In this document: in pieces, positions 1 to 8,248 of the stretch
Position numbering within the stretch: the first letter of the stretch is position 1
Layout: every line of letters begins with the position of its first letter
Source of the DNA: Hyphomicrobiales bacterium
GTDB taxonomy: Bacteria > Pseudomonadota > Alphaproteobacteria > Rhizobiales > Rhizobiaceae
Assembly: GCA_900470285.1 (NCBI GenBank)
Contig: UCAG01000010.1
Coordinates: 93,073-157,072 of the forward strand
DNA length: 64,000 nt
Direction of reading: 5' to 3'
The notes under the pieces: generated by a model
Databases searched by the model: none
What the model was told of the DNA's origin: nothing
The model's input: the letters and a program-made list of their open reading frames with translations, nothing else
Position numbers and translations under genes: made by a program

Positions 1-230
1 GCATCATCCGAGCGGAAGGAATTGGAGCAGACAAGCTCCGCCAATCCGTGGGTCTTATGCGCATCTGTACCGCGCACGGGACGCATTTCATGAATGATGA
101 CGGGAATGCCTGCTTCAGCAATCTGCCATGCCGCTTCGCTGCCTGCGAGGCCGCCGCCGATAATGTGAACAGGTGAATAGGATGATAAATTGGACATGCT
201 TTGTCCAATACCGCTTTTACAACGCAGCAT
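1..230 (-). CDS. trmFO: TrmFO, tRNA (uracil-5-)-methyltransferase, 5' part only
   Basis: Folate- and FAD-dependent enzyme that makes m5U54 in the tRNA T loop. Only about the first 76 residues are inside the window; the gene runs off the left edge. The visible part has the N-terminal FAD-binding Rossmann motif (GGGLAGSEA) followed by [14 protein letters not shown] and [12 protein letters not shown], all typical of the TrmFO/Gid family. Start choice: the ATG at 230 has a strong ribosome site (GAGGTG) a few bases upstream and gives an N-terminus [14 protein letters not shown]; the ATG at 197 (MSNLSSYSP) fits the usual family N-terminus but has no good ribosome site. Upstream on the same strand lies the terminator of the CCUCC hairpin array, so trmFO is probably transcribed separately from it. 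Confidence 0.9.
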   Translation of the reverse strand, partial: MLRCKSGIGQSMSNLSSYSPVHIIGGGLAGSEAAWQIAEAGIPVIIHEMRPVRGTDAHKTHGLAELVCSNSFRSDD

Positions 231-280
231 CAATCACCTCTGTGCCAGATCACAAGCTTTTGCGGATAGGAATAATGGAT

Positions 281-321
281 AAAAAAATAGCCCTGTCGCA
301 GGAGGGAGGGCGACAGGGCTA
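281..321 (-). terminator. Rho-independent terminator ending the CCUCC array
   Basis: A perfect 12-bp stem (288-299 with 310-321) and a 10-base loop are followed on the minus strand by seven U (287-281). It ends the DUF1127/hairpin transcript just before the trmFO start. Its loop also carries CCUCCCUCC, so it is both terminator and last member of the array. Confidence 0.85.
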
Positions 322-480
322 TCTTAAGGAGGACTGATATGGGGGGGATATCAGTCAGCGCAGAATGGAGGACATAGTCCTGACAGCGCTATGCCTGCTG
401 AAAAACGGGAGGGACAACAGCAGGCAATAAAACATGACCGGTACGGGAGGAGGAATACCGGTCATGTAAGGGGAGGATGT
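281..480 (-). ncRNA. CcsR/cuckoo-like small RNA array (CCUCC-loop hairpins)
   Basis: Read on the minus strand from 480 to 281, this is a chain of hairpins whose loops or linkers carry CCUCC-type anti-Shine-Dalgarno motifs. Linker at 480-470: UCCUCCCC. Hairpin 1: arms 467-456 and 443-432 (12 bp), loop UUCCUCCUCCCG, containing the exact 9-mer CCUCCUCCC. Hairpin 2: arms 426-418 and 400-392 (9 bp), loop with UCCCUCCCG. Weaker hairpin 3 around 390-357 contains GUCCUCC. Hairpin 4: arms 356-348 and 340-332 (9 bp), loop of seven C, followed by CCUCCUU. Hairpin 5: arms 321-310 and 299-288 (12 bp), loop CCUCCCUCCU, then a run of seven U. The array lies about 115 bases downstream of a DUF1127 gene on the same strand. 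Known: in Rhodobacter, CcsR1-4 sRNAs with this loop motif are co-transcribed with the DUF1127 gene ccaF1 and processed from it. Inferred here: the same class of locus. Confidence 0.8.
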
Positions 481-487
481 TTATCCG

Positions 488-520
488 TCTGTGCCGGTGG
501 TTAAAAAACTCCGGCACAGA
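488..520 (-). other. hairpin between the DUF1127 gene and the CCUCC array
   Basis: Perfect 10-bp inverted repeat, 488-497 with 511-520, with a U-rich loop and no CCUCC motif. It sits in the 113 bases between the DUF1127 stop codon and the first CCUCC motif. Plausible roles are stabilising the mRNA 3' end or marking the processing point between mRNA and sRNAs; this is inference. Confidence 0.6.
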
Positions 521-593
521 TATTTCGTGGCATACATACTATCAGTTCAGGCGAATTCCCGATCCTGACAGTTTTAGCAATGACTTGCTTAAA

Positions 594-746
594 TTACATA
601 CCGGCAGTGTTGGACTTGCGGGCGATGTAAGGAATGTCGGAGCGGGAGATACCGAGATCACCGAGTTCACGATTGGACAAACGGTTCAGTTCGGAAACTG
701 TGTCACGGTAACGGCGCCAGTTGTTGAAAGAGCGAATGATGTTCAT
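594..746 (-). CDS. DUF1127 domain small protein (CcaF1-like)
   Basis: A 50-residue protein that begins MNIIRSFNNWRRYRDT and carries the DUF1127 core at about residues 18-43, with the typical LNRLSNRELGDLGISRSDI signature. DUF1127 proteins are small arginine-rich proteins of alpha- and gammaproteobacteria; in Rhodobacter CcaF1 binds RNA and affects sRNA maturation and degradation, and in Agrobacterium DUF1127 proteins influence phosphate and carbon metabolism. The start has a good ribosome site (GAGGG, 8 bases upstream). The gene is the first member of a probable transcript that continues into the hairpin array at 480-281. I could not fix a promoter; a CTATAT box lies upstream on the minus strand near 817-822, without a convincing -35 element at normal spacing. 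Confidence 0.88.
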   Translation of the reverse strand: MNIIRSFNNWRRYRDTVSELNRLSNRELGDLGISRSDIPYIARKSNTAGM

Positions 747-1195
747 TTTTAAAACCCTCGATTGTGTTCAGTTGTGTTGTGTAATCTGTTGTCCTGTATA
801 TAGCCCGGGTGATCAGAAATGAGGAGAGACAAGATTGCATAGCTCCTCTGCGAGCCTTGCAGACCTCATTTAAACGATTTAAATCGCTATTTAGTCGCTA
901 TTTGGACAAAATTGGTGCCGGTCGCAATTTTCGTTCGTTAAACTGTGATTGCGGGCAATTTAAATGCGGTATGACGCATTAAGCCTCACAAAAATATCGC
1001 CTGTGGGTTGTGTAGGAATTGTGACATTTCAAGAGCTATGCAAGGCGACACGGCATTAAGGTTAGTGACTGGTAAAATTGCGGGCTGGTTGTTGAGTGGC
1101 TGTGCGATTTTTGGATACTTGAATGCGGGGAATTTTCGTGGGAACCTTGCTTTCATGAAGGGGAACGGCTTGTTTACAGGGGGAGATCAGGTCGC
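747..1195. other. intergenic region, promoter side of two divergent genes
   Basis: No gene that I can support. It must hold the promoter of the DUF1127 gene (minus) and of the gene at 1196 (plus). It contains AT-rich sequence with a near-palindrome (CGATTTAAATCG near 874-885) and a repeated CGCTATTT. A 64-codon reading frame at 1008-1202 has no ribosome site or family resemblance. Confidence 0.5.
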
Positions 1196-1651
1196 GTGCT
1201 GAGTTTGCCTGTACTGATTGGCATGATCGTTGCCGGTATTATCGCCGGCGCAGTGGCTGTCCATCTGCTTGGCGGTAACCGGCAGGCGTTTTTAAACAGT
1301 GATAAGGATGTGCTGGAGCGTTTCCGGCAGGATTATCCGGAAAGCCTGATCACCCGCATTTATTATACTCAAGACCGGCGCACTGCTTTTTTCGACCTGC
1401 CGCAGCAGGGAACCGGTATTGTTCATGCGGTGGGTGCTAAATTTCTGACACGCATTTTAAAAGCGCAAGATATTGCGGAAATCCGTAAGCAGGACGAAAC
1501 AAGACTGTTTCTGCAGATGCATGATTTTACATGGCCTGTGGCTGTTTTTTCTTTCGATGACAAAAAGACACGCGATCAGGTCTGTGAATGGCTAGAGCAT
1601 TTCACAGTCAAGTTGGATCAACTTGGCGCCCGTGATAGTGCGACCAAATAA
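1196..1651 (+). CDS. hypothetical membrane-anchored protein
   Basis: 151 residues, start GTG chosen because GGGGAGA lies about 9 bases upstream. Residues 3-25 form one hydrophobic helix (signal anchor); the rest is a soluble domain with alternating aromatic and charged residues. I do not recognise a family. The protein is likely held in the inner membrane with its C-terminal domain outside or inside the cell undecided. It precedes the fatty acid hydroxylase gene by about 80 bases that contain an intergenic palindrome, so the two need not share a transcript. Confidence 0.65.
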   Translation: MLSLPVLIGMIVAGIIAGAVAVHLLGGNRQAFLNSDKDVLERFRQDYPESLITRIYYTQDRRTAFFDLPQQGTGIVHAVGAKFLTRILKAQDIAEIRKQDETRLFLQMHDFTWPVAVFSFDDKKTRDQVCEWLEHFTVKLDQLGARDSATK

Positions 1652-1660
1652 AGAATCTAG

Positions 1661-1706
1661 AGCGAGCGCTATGATCCAATCTGGACGTAAACCGCTCTGG
1701 CGCGGC
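1661..1706. repeat. Rhizobiales-type intergenic palindromic repeat
   Basis: Sequence of the form AGAGCG...GATCCAATCTGGA...CCGCTCT between two genes. Similar AGAGCG...CGCTCT elements recur in this window near 19510, 21142 and 31893. Family membership is judged by eye. Confidence 0.4.
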
Positions 1707-1734
1707 CTCAACAATAAAAAGGGGAGTTGTCTTT

Positions 1735-2673
1735 ATGAATGATCCGGCATTCTTCGACGTAACACTGCTGGCAGTGCCTTTATATCTCCTTGCGATTATG
1801 ATTGAGCTGGTTGCTGTGCGCTATTGGCACCGCAAGGGCGAATTTGAAACCCGTGATGCGCTGACCAGTCTGCTAATGGGCACCGGTAATGTTGTGGCAG
1901 GGCTGTTGCTCGGTTTTGTGTCTGTCACAGCTTTGCTGTGGGTATGGCAGTTCCGTTTCTTTGATCTCGGACTGCATTGGTGGGTCTTTATCGCTGCCTT
2001 TATTTTCGATGATTTGCGCTATTACTGGTATCACCGTATTGCCCATCGGGTGCGCTGGGTCTGGGCGGAGCATGTCAATCATCATTCCAGCCAGCATTAT
2101 AATCTGACCACAGCGCTGCGTCAGTCATGGACAGGGCAGATCACCGGCATGTTTATATTGCAGGTGCCGCTGGTATTACTGGGCTTTCATCCGGCAGTTA
2201 TTGCTTTCGTCTATGGATTTAATCTGATCTACCAGTTCTGGATTCATACCGAGGCAATAGGCAAAATGTGGAAGCCTATTGAGTTCATATTCAATACGCC
2301 GTCGCATCACCGAGTGCATCACGCGACCAATCCGCGATATCTGGATGCGAATTTTGCTGGCACCTTGATTATCTGGGACAGATTATTCGGCACATTTGTG
2401 GAAGAACTGCCGGAGGATATGCCGCGCTACGGGATCGTGCGCAATATCGGTACTTTCAATCCGGTGCGGGTGGCATTTCATGAATGGGCGGGGATGATGA
2501 AAGATGTGTTTGCGCCGGGGCTGAGCCTGCGGCAAAGGCTGATGTATATGGCAGCGCCGCCCGGCTGGAGCCATGACGGCAGCCGTAAAACATCGGAAGA
2601 TCTGAAAGCGGATTATGTGCGCCTGAACCCTGATGAAGCCGGTAAGCCGGGATTGCCTGAGCGTTCGTCTTAA
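1735..2673 (+). CDS. sterol desaturase / fatty acid hydroxylase family protein
   Basis: 312-residue integral membrane di-iron oxygenase family protein. The three histidine clusters that bind the metals are present: HRIAH at 100-104, HVNHH at 113-117 and HHRVHH at 191-196. Hydrophobic segments lie at about 8-30, 45-75, 80-95 and 135-170. Family members hydroxylate or desaturate lipids such as sterols, carotenoids, fatty acids or ornithine lipids; the substrate cannot be read from the sequence. Ribosome site GGGGAG lies about 10 bases before the ATG. The C-terminal tail (about residues 280-312) is hydrophilic. Confidence 0.88.
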   Translation: MNDPAFFDVTLLAVPLYLLAIMIELVAVRYWHRKGEFETRDALTSLLMGTGNVVAGLLLGFVSVTALLWVWQFRFFDLGLHWWVFIAAFIFDDLRYYWYHRIAHRVRWVWAEHVNHHSSQHYNLTTALRQSWTGQITGMFILQVPLVLLGFHPAVIAFVYGFNLIYQFWIHTEAIGKMWKPIEFIFNTPSHHRVHHATNPRYLDANFAGTLIIWDRLFGTFVEELPEDMPRYGIVRNIGTFNPVRVAFHEWAGMMKDVFAPGLSLRQRLMYMAAPPGWSHDGSRKTSEDLKADYVRLNPDEAGKPGLPERSS

Positions 2674-2766
2674 TTTAACACGATAGTAAAGCTATGCGCT
2701 CGTCTATTGCATCGGGCAGGTTTGTTCTCATGCAAGCCGGAGCAACCATTATAACAGGATCGCCAT

Positions 2767-3939
2767 TTGTCCATTTTTGTTTCCCTTGCAAGTCAGATCG
2801 ACCATTGGCAGTCACAAGGGCTGCTGGATCAGGAAACCGCAGACAGGCTGCGTCTTGATGTTAAAACCCGCAAGAACGGCTTTGGTATTGGCGGTGTTCT
2901 CGCCGTACTTGGTGCATTATTGCTTGGCGCAGCGCTGATCCTGTTTGTTGCAGCCAATTGGGAAGTTATACCGCGTGTCTGGCGCGTGGCGCTGATCCTG
3001 TTTGTCATGTGGAGCGGTTATCTTGGCGGCGCATGGCTGCAAAGGCGCGGTGAAAGCGGGCAAAGCACATTGGCAGCGATTTTTGCACCGGCGCTCTATC
3101 TGCTCTCGGCAATTACCTATGGTGCCGGTATCGCGCTGATCGGACAGATGTATCATATGTCCGGTGATATGACGACGGCGGCGCTGGCATGGGGCGTTGG
3201 TGTGTTGATTGCTGCGGTGCTGCTGCGCGCGCCGATTTTGACCGCTGCGGCATTGGGTATCGGTGGCTTTTATCTGTCAACCGTGCTGAATGAGCTTGGC
3301 GGGCAGGTCAATCTGGTTGCATCTTATCGCTGGGTTATGCCGCTTTATATTCTCGCCTGTGTCGGAGCCATTATCTACACAAAAGCGGATAAGGCCATGC
3401 ATTTGCTGGCCGCGCTGACACTGGCTTATTTCCTCACTTTGTATTTTGATATTGAAAATCAGGCGATCCTGATCCTGATGATTGCTCTCGGTGCTATGCT
3501 GGTGATTTGTCAGGGGCGTTGGCCGGCCTTTGAACGTTACAGCTACGGATTTGGCTCGCAACTGGCCGGTTATGGTCTGGCCTCGTTGCTGATCGCGCTG
3601 TTTATCTTTCAGGTTGAGCATAAAGACCTGTTCAATAGTTATGAGGCCGGTGCCGATGCGGTCTATTCGCTGGCAGCGATTGCCATCTGTGTTTTTGCGC
3701 TGATTATTGCCGGTGAAAAAAGCGGACAATTACGCTGGTTTGCCTATGCCGGTTTCTCGCTGCATGTGTTGTATCTGGCCACAGTGACAGTGGGGACAAT
3801 GATCGGCACATCGGGTGTATTCCTTATCGGCGGTTTGTTGGTGATGGGCTTGGCCTATCTGGTTACCCGTATGGAAAAATATCTGCATGGCTCAACTGTT
3901 AAAGCGGTGTCCGTTCATGATGGGGAGCAGCAGCCATGA
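2767..3939 (+). CDS. DUF2157 domain membrane protein
   Basis: 390 residues. The N-terminal soluble segment (about 1-40, QIDHWQSQGLLDQETADRL) is the DUF2157 signature, followed by about ten hydrophobic helices to residue 370. Start is a TTG at 2767; AGGA about 10 bases upstream is a modest ribosome site, and no better start is in frame. The stop overlaps the next start (ATGA at 3936-3939), so this gene and the GDYXXLXY gene are translationally coupled, a pairing that is common for these two families. Function unknown. Confidence 0.85.
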   Translation: MSIFVSLASQIDHWQSQGLLDQETADRLRLDVKTRKNGFGIGGVLAVLGALLLGAALILFVAANWEVIPRVWRVALILFVMWSGYLGGAWLQRRGESGQSTLAAIFAPALYLLSAITYGAGIALIGQMYHMSGDMTTAALAWGVGVLIAAVLLRAPILTAAALGIGGFYLSTVLNELGGQVNLVASYRWVMPLYILACVGAIIYTKADKAMHLLAALTLAYFLTLYFDIENQAILILMIALGAMLVICQGRWPAFERYSYGFGSQLAGYGLASLLIALFIFQVEHKDLFNSYEAGADAVYSLAAIAICVFALIIAGEKSGQLRWFAYAGFSLHVLYLATVTVGTMIGTSGVFLIGGLLVMGLAYLVTRMEKYLHGSTVKAVSVHDGEQQP

Positions 3940-4517
3940 GTTTTCTTAAAAAGCGCTGGCTTTATGTCGCTGCCATTATCGCGGCATTGTTGCAGTCAGG
4001 TGTGATGCTGGCAGGTGTTCAGCAGCGTATCAGTATTTTGCGCAGCGGTTCGGAAGTGGTGCTTCGGACTTTGCCGGTTGATCCGCGTGATCTGATGCGC
4101 GGCGATTATGTTATTCTGAGCTATGAAATTTCCCACCTGCCTGCTCGTATGATTAACGGTCAGCCGCAACGCAAAAGCGGCCTGAACTATATTTATGTGG
4201 TGCTGAAGAAACAGGCCGATGGTTTGTGGGAGGCGCAGCGGGCGCAATTTGATGTTCCGGATGCATTAAAGGACGGCGAAATCTTTTTGCGCGGAGAAGT
4301 CGAAGCGCCGTTCCAGTTCTATGATGATAGTTCAACCCTTCCTGTTGTTTATGGAATTGAGCGCTATTATGTGCCGGAGGGCGAGGGGCTGGCAGTTGAA
4401 AATGCCCAGCGCGACAGCAGCGTTGATATTGTTCTGTCAGTGAATGAAAAAGGTGTCGCGGCGATCCGCGCGCTCAGAATTGACGGCAAACAGGTTTTTG
4501 ATGAACCGTTGTTCTGA
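3936..4517 (+). CDS. GDYXXLXY domain protein
   Basis: 193 residues with one N-terminal membrane helix (about 8-27) and the family signature RGDYVILSYE at 55-64, preceded by PVDPRDLM. The bulk is predicted to lie outside the inner membrane. Family function is unknown. The start codon overlaps the DUF2157 gene stop by four bases; the two products are probably made together and may form one membrane complex (inference). Confidence 0.85.
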   Translation: MSFLKKRWLYVAAIIAALLQSGVMLAGVQQRISILRSGSEVVLRTLPVDPRDLMRGDYVILSYEISHLPARMINGQPQRKSGLNYIYVVLKKQADGLWEAQRAQFDVPDALKDGEIFLRGEVEAPFQFYDDSSTLPVVYGIERYYVPEGEGLAVENAQRDSSVDIVLSVNEKGVAAIRALRIDGKQVFDEPLF

Positions 4518-4649
4518 GTAAGATTACAAAGGGAAATGATAAGATCTGTGTATGACAGTCTCTTATCAAAAATAATCTGTTTTTCCCCTTTGAAGCCGGA
4601 AAATTGAATGCTATAGAGCGGCGCACATCAAAGCATACGTGCTTCGGTT

Positions 4650-4732
4650 GCGGATATGGCGAAATTGGTAGACGCACCAGATTTAGGTTCTGGCGGGAGA
4701 CCGTGGGGGTTCGAGTCCCTCTATCCGCACCA
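4650..4732 (+). tRNA. tRNA-Leu (anticodon UAG)
   Basis: Cloverleaf can be drawn: acceptor 4650-4656 with 4722-4728, anticodon stem CCAGA/TCTGG around the loop TTTAGGT (anticodon TAG), a long variable arm typical of class II tRNAs, T arm with TTCGAGT, and an encoded CCA at 4730-4732. Confidence 0.95.
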
Positions 4733-5027
4733 CTTTTATTCTCTTTGTTTTTTGTAAGTATTTGTAATTGCAGCATGTTTGAAGCTGTAATTTGGATCAA
4801 ACTGCGTTTTTGGCCGGTTTTGTGATACAGAGCGTGTTACAAATTGGGTTACAATGCAGTTTGAGATGTCCTCTTTTCTCATTGCCTGCTGATTATAGTC
4901 TCCGCAGCAAATATATCCTGCCGGATCGTGCTGAATTTCATCAATTCTAAAACTTTATGGCCGAAGTTTCCGCATAATATATTTATGCTGATGCAGTCTT
5001 ATCAAAGCTTTAGAAAGGTTTGAGACT

Positions 5028-6494
5028 ATGGGAAACTATGGTGCGCGTTACGGGCAATATGCTCATGGGTTTGGATGCTTGTGCCATAGTCCGGCAATCA
5101 CACAGCTGAATGAACGCATTGGTCGCGGATTAAGCCGCCGTTCTGTCCTGAGCGGCCTTGCGGCTGTGATGGCGGGCGCCGTGGTTGCTGATCCGGTTCA
5201 GGCACTGGCTCAGACACCCGTTTCTGTCGCAGGCCAACCTGTTTTGCTGAAAAATCTGCGCATTTTCGACGGAAAATCCTCAAAGCTGCTTGAAGGGCAT
5301 AATGTTCTGGTGAGCGGCGGAAAGATTACGGATATTCTCAAGGCTTCAGAGAATGTTGCTGATGCGCAGGTGATTGATTGTGGCAACCGCGTGCTGATGC
5401 CGGGTCTGATTGATGCCCATTGGCATAGTATTCTGGCGGCTATTCCGCAAATGGTGGCGATGACATCTGATATTGCCTATGTGCATCTTGTTGCGGCGCA
5501 GGAAGCACAGCGCACGCTGATGCGTGGATTTACGACAGTGCGTGATCTTGGCGGGCCTTCATTTGCGCTGAAACGTGCGATTGATGAAAAGCGCATTCCG
5601 GGGCCTCGTATTTATCCGTCCGGCGCGATGGTGTCACAAACCTCCGGTCATGGCGATTTTCGCCAGCGCAGTGATATTCCCCGCCATAGTGCGAATGATC
5701 TGAGCCTTGCGGAATCGGCAGGTATTGCTGCGATTGCGGATGGTGAGGCCGAAGTGCTGCGTCGTGTGCGTGAACAGCTGATGCTGGGTGCCAGTCAGAT
5801 CAAGATTATGGTCGGCGGTGGTGTGGCTTCAGCCTATGATCCGCTGGATTCACTGCAATTTACTGAAACTGAAATCCGTGCGGCTGTCATGGCTGCCAAA
5901 GACTGGGGCACTTATGTCTGTGCACATGTCTATACCTCCGCCGGTATTCAGCGGGCGCTGGCTTGCGGTGTGCAGTCAATTGAGCATGGTCAGCTGGCCG
6001 ATGAGGAAACCGTCAAGCAAATGGCTGATGCCGGTGCATGGTGGAGCATTCAGCCGTTTCTGGCGGATGAAGACGCCAATGTTTATGCCTCGCAGATACA
6101 GAGTGATCAGCAGAAACTGATTGCGGAAGGCACGATCCGTGCATTTGAACTGGGGCCTAAATATAATGTCAAAATGGCATGGGGGACGGATATCCTGTTT
6201 AATCCGAAAGGTACGGCCTCGCAGGGGCGTCAATTGACGAAACTGGCGCGCTGGTTTGACAATGGCGATGTGCTGAAAATGGCGACTGGCACCAATGCAG
6301 AACTGCTGGCAATGTCCGGAAATCGCAATCCGTATGCTGGCGCTATCGGCGTGATTGAAAAGGGCGCAATGGCAGATATGCTGCTGATTGACGGTAATCC
6401 GCTGGAAGATATTTCTCTGATAGCTGATCCGGATAAAAATATGAAGCTGATCATCAAAGATGGTGTAATTCATAAGAACACACTAGCTGCATGA
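5028..6494 (+). CDS. Tat-exported metal-dependent amidohydrolase
   Basis: 488 residues of the amidohydrolase superfamily, in the branch that includes imidazolonepropionase-like and Xaa-Pro dipeptidase-type enzymes. A twin-arginine signal (SRRSVLSGLAAV, residues 36-47) precedes an Ala-rich hydrophobic stretch, so a folded metalloenzyme is probably exported to the periplasm. Metal ligand motifs are visible: DAHWHS (129-134), a candidate bridging lysine in QIKIMVGGG, then CAHVYT, SIEHG and GTDI. The N-terminal region of about 35 residues before the RR motif is unusually long and contains two cysteines (CLCH), so translation might begin internally. Substrate unknown. Ends at the hairpin terminator at 6521. 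Confidence 0.88.
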   Translation: MGNYGARYGQYAHGFGCLCHSPAITQLNERIGRGLSRRSVLSGLAAVMAGAVVADPVQALAQTPVSVAGQPVLLKNLRIFDGKSSKLLEGHNVLVSGGKITDILKASENVADAQVIDCGNRVLMPGLIDAHWHSILAAIPQMVAMTSDIAYVHLVAAQEAQRTLMRGFTTVRDLGGPSFALKRAIDEKRIPGPRIYPSGAMVSQTSGHGDFRQRSDIPRHSANDLSLAESAGIAAIADGEAEVLRRVREQLMLGASQIKIMVGGGVASAYDPLDSLQFTETEIRAAVMAAKDWGTYVCAHVYTSAGIQRALACGVQSIEHGQLADEETVKQMADAGAWWSIQPFLADEDANVYASQIQSDQQKLIAEGTIRAFELGPKYNVKMAWGTDILFNPKGTASQGRQLTKLARWFDNGDVLKMATGTNAELLAMSGNRNPYAGAIGVIEKGAMADMLLIDGNPLEDISLIADPDKNMKLIIKDGVIHKNTLAA

Positions 6495-6520
6495 GCTTTT
6501 GATGTGATGAAATATTTCTG

Positions 6521-6545
6521 CGGCCGGATATTCCGGCCGTATTTG
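6521..6545 (+). terminator. terminator after the amidohydrolase gene
   Basis: Perfect 8-bp GC-rich stem (6521-6528 with 6532-6539) and three-base loop, followed by a short T-rich stretch. The weak T run makes it a moderate candidate. Confidence 0.6.
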
Positions 6546-6566
6546 TATGAAGTTGAGGGAACTGGA

Positions 6567-7004
6567 ATGCGTACCGGTAAAATGAAACTGATCGCATCGG
6601 CTGTCACGATGATTGCGTTGTTTTCAGGCTCAGCTGCTCATGCCTTTACAGCAGGGGATTATTACCTGCCGGTTAGCGCAGAGGCTAAGGCCATTACCGG
6701 CGATATTCAGATTGATGATTTCAGTATTCGTTTTGAAGCCGGAGCGACGATGAAATTCGCTGAGCTGGTTGCAGAGACATTTGAAGTTGACGGGAAGGAG
6801 CTGCCTGCTTCCGTGTATCGTGTTGCTCAGCCTGCTGATCCGGCCTTGAAGGACGGACAGCACTTATGCGGTAATGGTGACGTCTCTTACATTGTCTATT
6901 GGATGGCGGTGCCGGAGCAGGTCACGATCGGCGTTTTTACCGGCGATAAAGCACCCCGCAATGATACGGAAAGTTGCAAGGCATATATCTACAAGAACCG
7001 TTGA
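6567..7004 (+). CDS. hypothetical exported protein
   Basis: 145 residues with a cleavable signal peptide (about 1-27, ending AHA-FTAGD). The mature part has two cysteines (in HLCGNGD and ESCKAY) that could form a disulfide. Start: the longer frame from 6504 would overlap the terminator hairpin at 6521-6539, while the ATG at 6567 has GAGGGA upstream and begins directly with the signal peptide. I do not recognise a family. Ends just before the strong bidirectional terminator at 7021. Confidence 0.75.
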   Translation: MRTGKMKLIASAVTMIALFSGSAAHAFTAGDYYLPVSAEAKAITGDIQIDDFSIRFEAGATMKFAELVAETFEVDGKELPASVYRVAQPADPALKDGQHLCGNGDVSYIVYWMAVPEQVTIGVFTGDKAPRNDTESCKAYIYKNR

Positions 7005-7020
7005 GGTTGCATGATCACGT

Positions 7021-7055
7021 ATCAAAGCCGCTCCGACTATCGGAGCGGCTTTGAT
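7021..7055. terminator. bidirectional terminator
   Basis: Perfect 16-bp inverted repeat (7021-7036 with 7040-7055), three-base loop, with short A/T runs at both ends. It separates two convergent genes. Confidence 0.85.
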
Positions 7056-7075
7056 GTTGGCAACAATCAGCTGTC

Positions 7076-7573
7076 TTACAGCTTGCTTTCCAGCAGTGTG
7101 GTTAGCGCTTTTGTACGCGGCTCGATATCACCGGTATTGGAGAAAGGCTTCCAGTTGATTGTCAGCTTGCCGTCTTCAAAAGTCAGGCCGTCAGCATAGT
7201 TTGATGCCGGAGCGGTTTTCTCGTCATAGAGAATGACAACGGATTTGAGCTTCTCTTTCAGGGCTGTTTTGCCCATATCATCCGCTGCAATGGCTTTGAA
7301 TGAGCGGATAACCGGCTCAATCACCGTATTTTGCAAATAATCCGGATTGGCATAGGAATCCGCATAGCCCGGCAAAGCGAGGCTGTTGAGGTTCAGTTCA
7401 ATCGCAACCGGAAAGCCTGCTACATCCTGAATGGATTTTTCATATTGCGGCCAGACATCTTTGGCATAGGCTGCAATGGCGCGGCGTTCCGCAAGACCTG
7501 CTTCCTGTGCATGGGAAACGACAGGTGCAAGCGGCAAAAGCAGTGATAACAAAGCAATCAAACGAAATTTCAT
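7076..7573 (-). CDS. hypothetical periplasmic protein
   Basis: 165 residues with a signal peptide (about 1-22, ending SHA-QEAG). The mature part is a single domain with no cysteine and no motif I recognise. Start at 7573 (MKFRLIALL) is preceded by AAGGA at good spacing; a longer frame to 7597 lacks one. Convergent with the preceding gene across the terminator at 7021-7055. Confidence 0.75.
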   Translation of the reverse strand: MKFRLIALLSLLLPLAPVVSHAQEAGLAERRAIAAYAKDVWPQYEKSIQDVAGFPVAIELNLNSLALPGYADSYANPDYLQNTVIEPVIRSFKAIAADDMGKTALKEKLKSVVILYDEKTAPASNYADGLTFEDGKLTINWKPFSNTGDIEPRTKALTTLLESKL

Positions 7574-8248
7574 TCTGTAATCCTTGAAACAGAGCATAAA
7601 GCAGGGCCTGTATCAGAAGTGTCTTTCCCGTAAAAGGGCCGGTTTTTAGCAGCCGGATCAGCTATTTATTATTACAGATCGGGGAATGGCCGCTGTGATG
7701 TGCCCGCAGGAGCGTGTCATATTTGATTGTATCCATTGCGGCCGCTCTGTCTCTTTGTTTTACGTATGTCGTTATCGGAAAACCGGTGCCCGCTTTTCTG
7801 CGGCATGGTTTTGCCGGTTTTATCCTGAAACGGCAGCAATGAAGGAGATCAGGCTGATAAAATCCGATGGATTGCAGGGTGAACATTCAATCGCATCTTG
7901 TATTTTGCGGGCGCTGATTGTAATGGGTTTGCGATAAATGGGATTCTGGCGCAATGCTGTCACACGGGCTCTGTTACGAAATGTGACTTTATGCCGGTGA
8001 ATGAGCAGATATTGTGCAGGAAATTCAATAGCAGAAATCAGGTATGGCTGCTTAAAATCCGTACCATTTATATGTAGAGTCACTGTCATAATCCGACAGG
8101 CTTTATATCCGTTCCGGGATGTCTCATAGCCTTTGCGCATATTTGTGCGCGGTATGTGACAAACAGAAAAACAAGAAATTTCGCTAGCCACGGCGGCTAC
8201 GGTCATGTGGCCGGTCATGCGAAACGAAGACAAAGTGAAGGTTTTGAC
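7574..8248. other. long intergenic region upstream of tig
   Basis: About 675 bases with no gene I can support. It includes a copy of the TCGGAAAACCGGTGCCCGCTTTTC element near 7766-7799, related to the one near 16420. Short frames on both strands (for example 7686-7937 plus and 7820-8089 minus) lack ribosome sites and family resemblance. Confidence 0.5.
7762..7800. repeat. CGGAAAACCGG-type intergenic repeat
   Basis: Contains CGGAAAACCGGTGCCCGCTTTT, nearly the same as CGGAAAACCGGTTCCCGTTTTT near 16421-16445. Elements of this form are common between genes in Rhizobiales. Confidence 0.5.

Noticed and set aside
477..752. 91-codon frame on the plus strand
   Set aside because: It is the shadow of the DUF1127 gene and of the hairpin between it and the array; no ribosome site, and the minus-strand frame has clear family resemblance.
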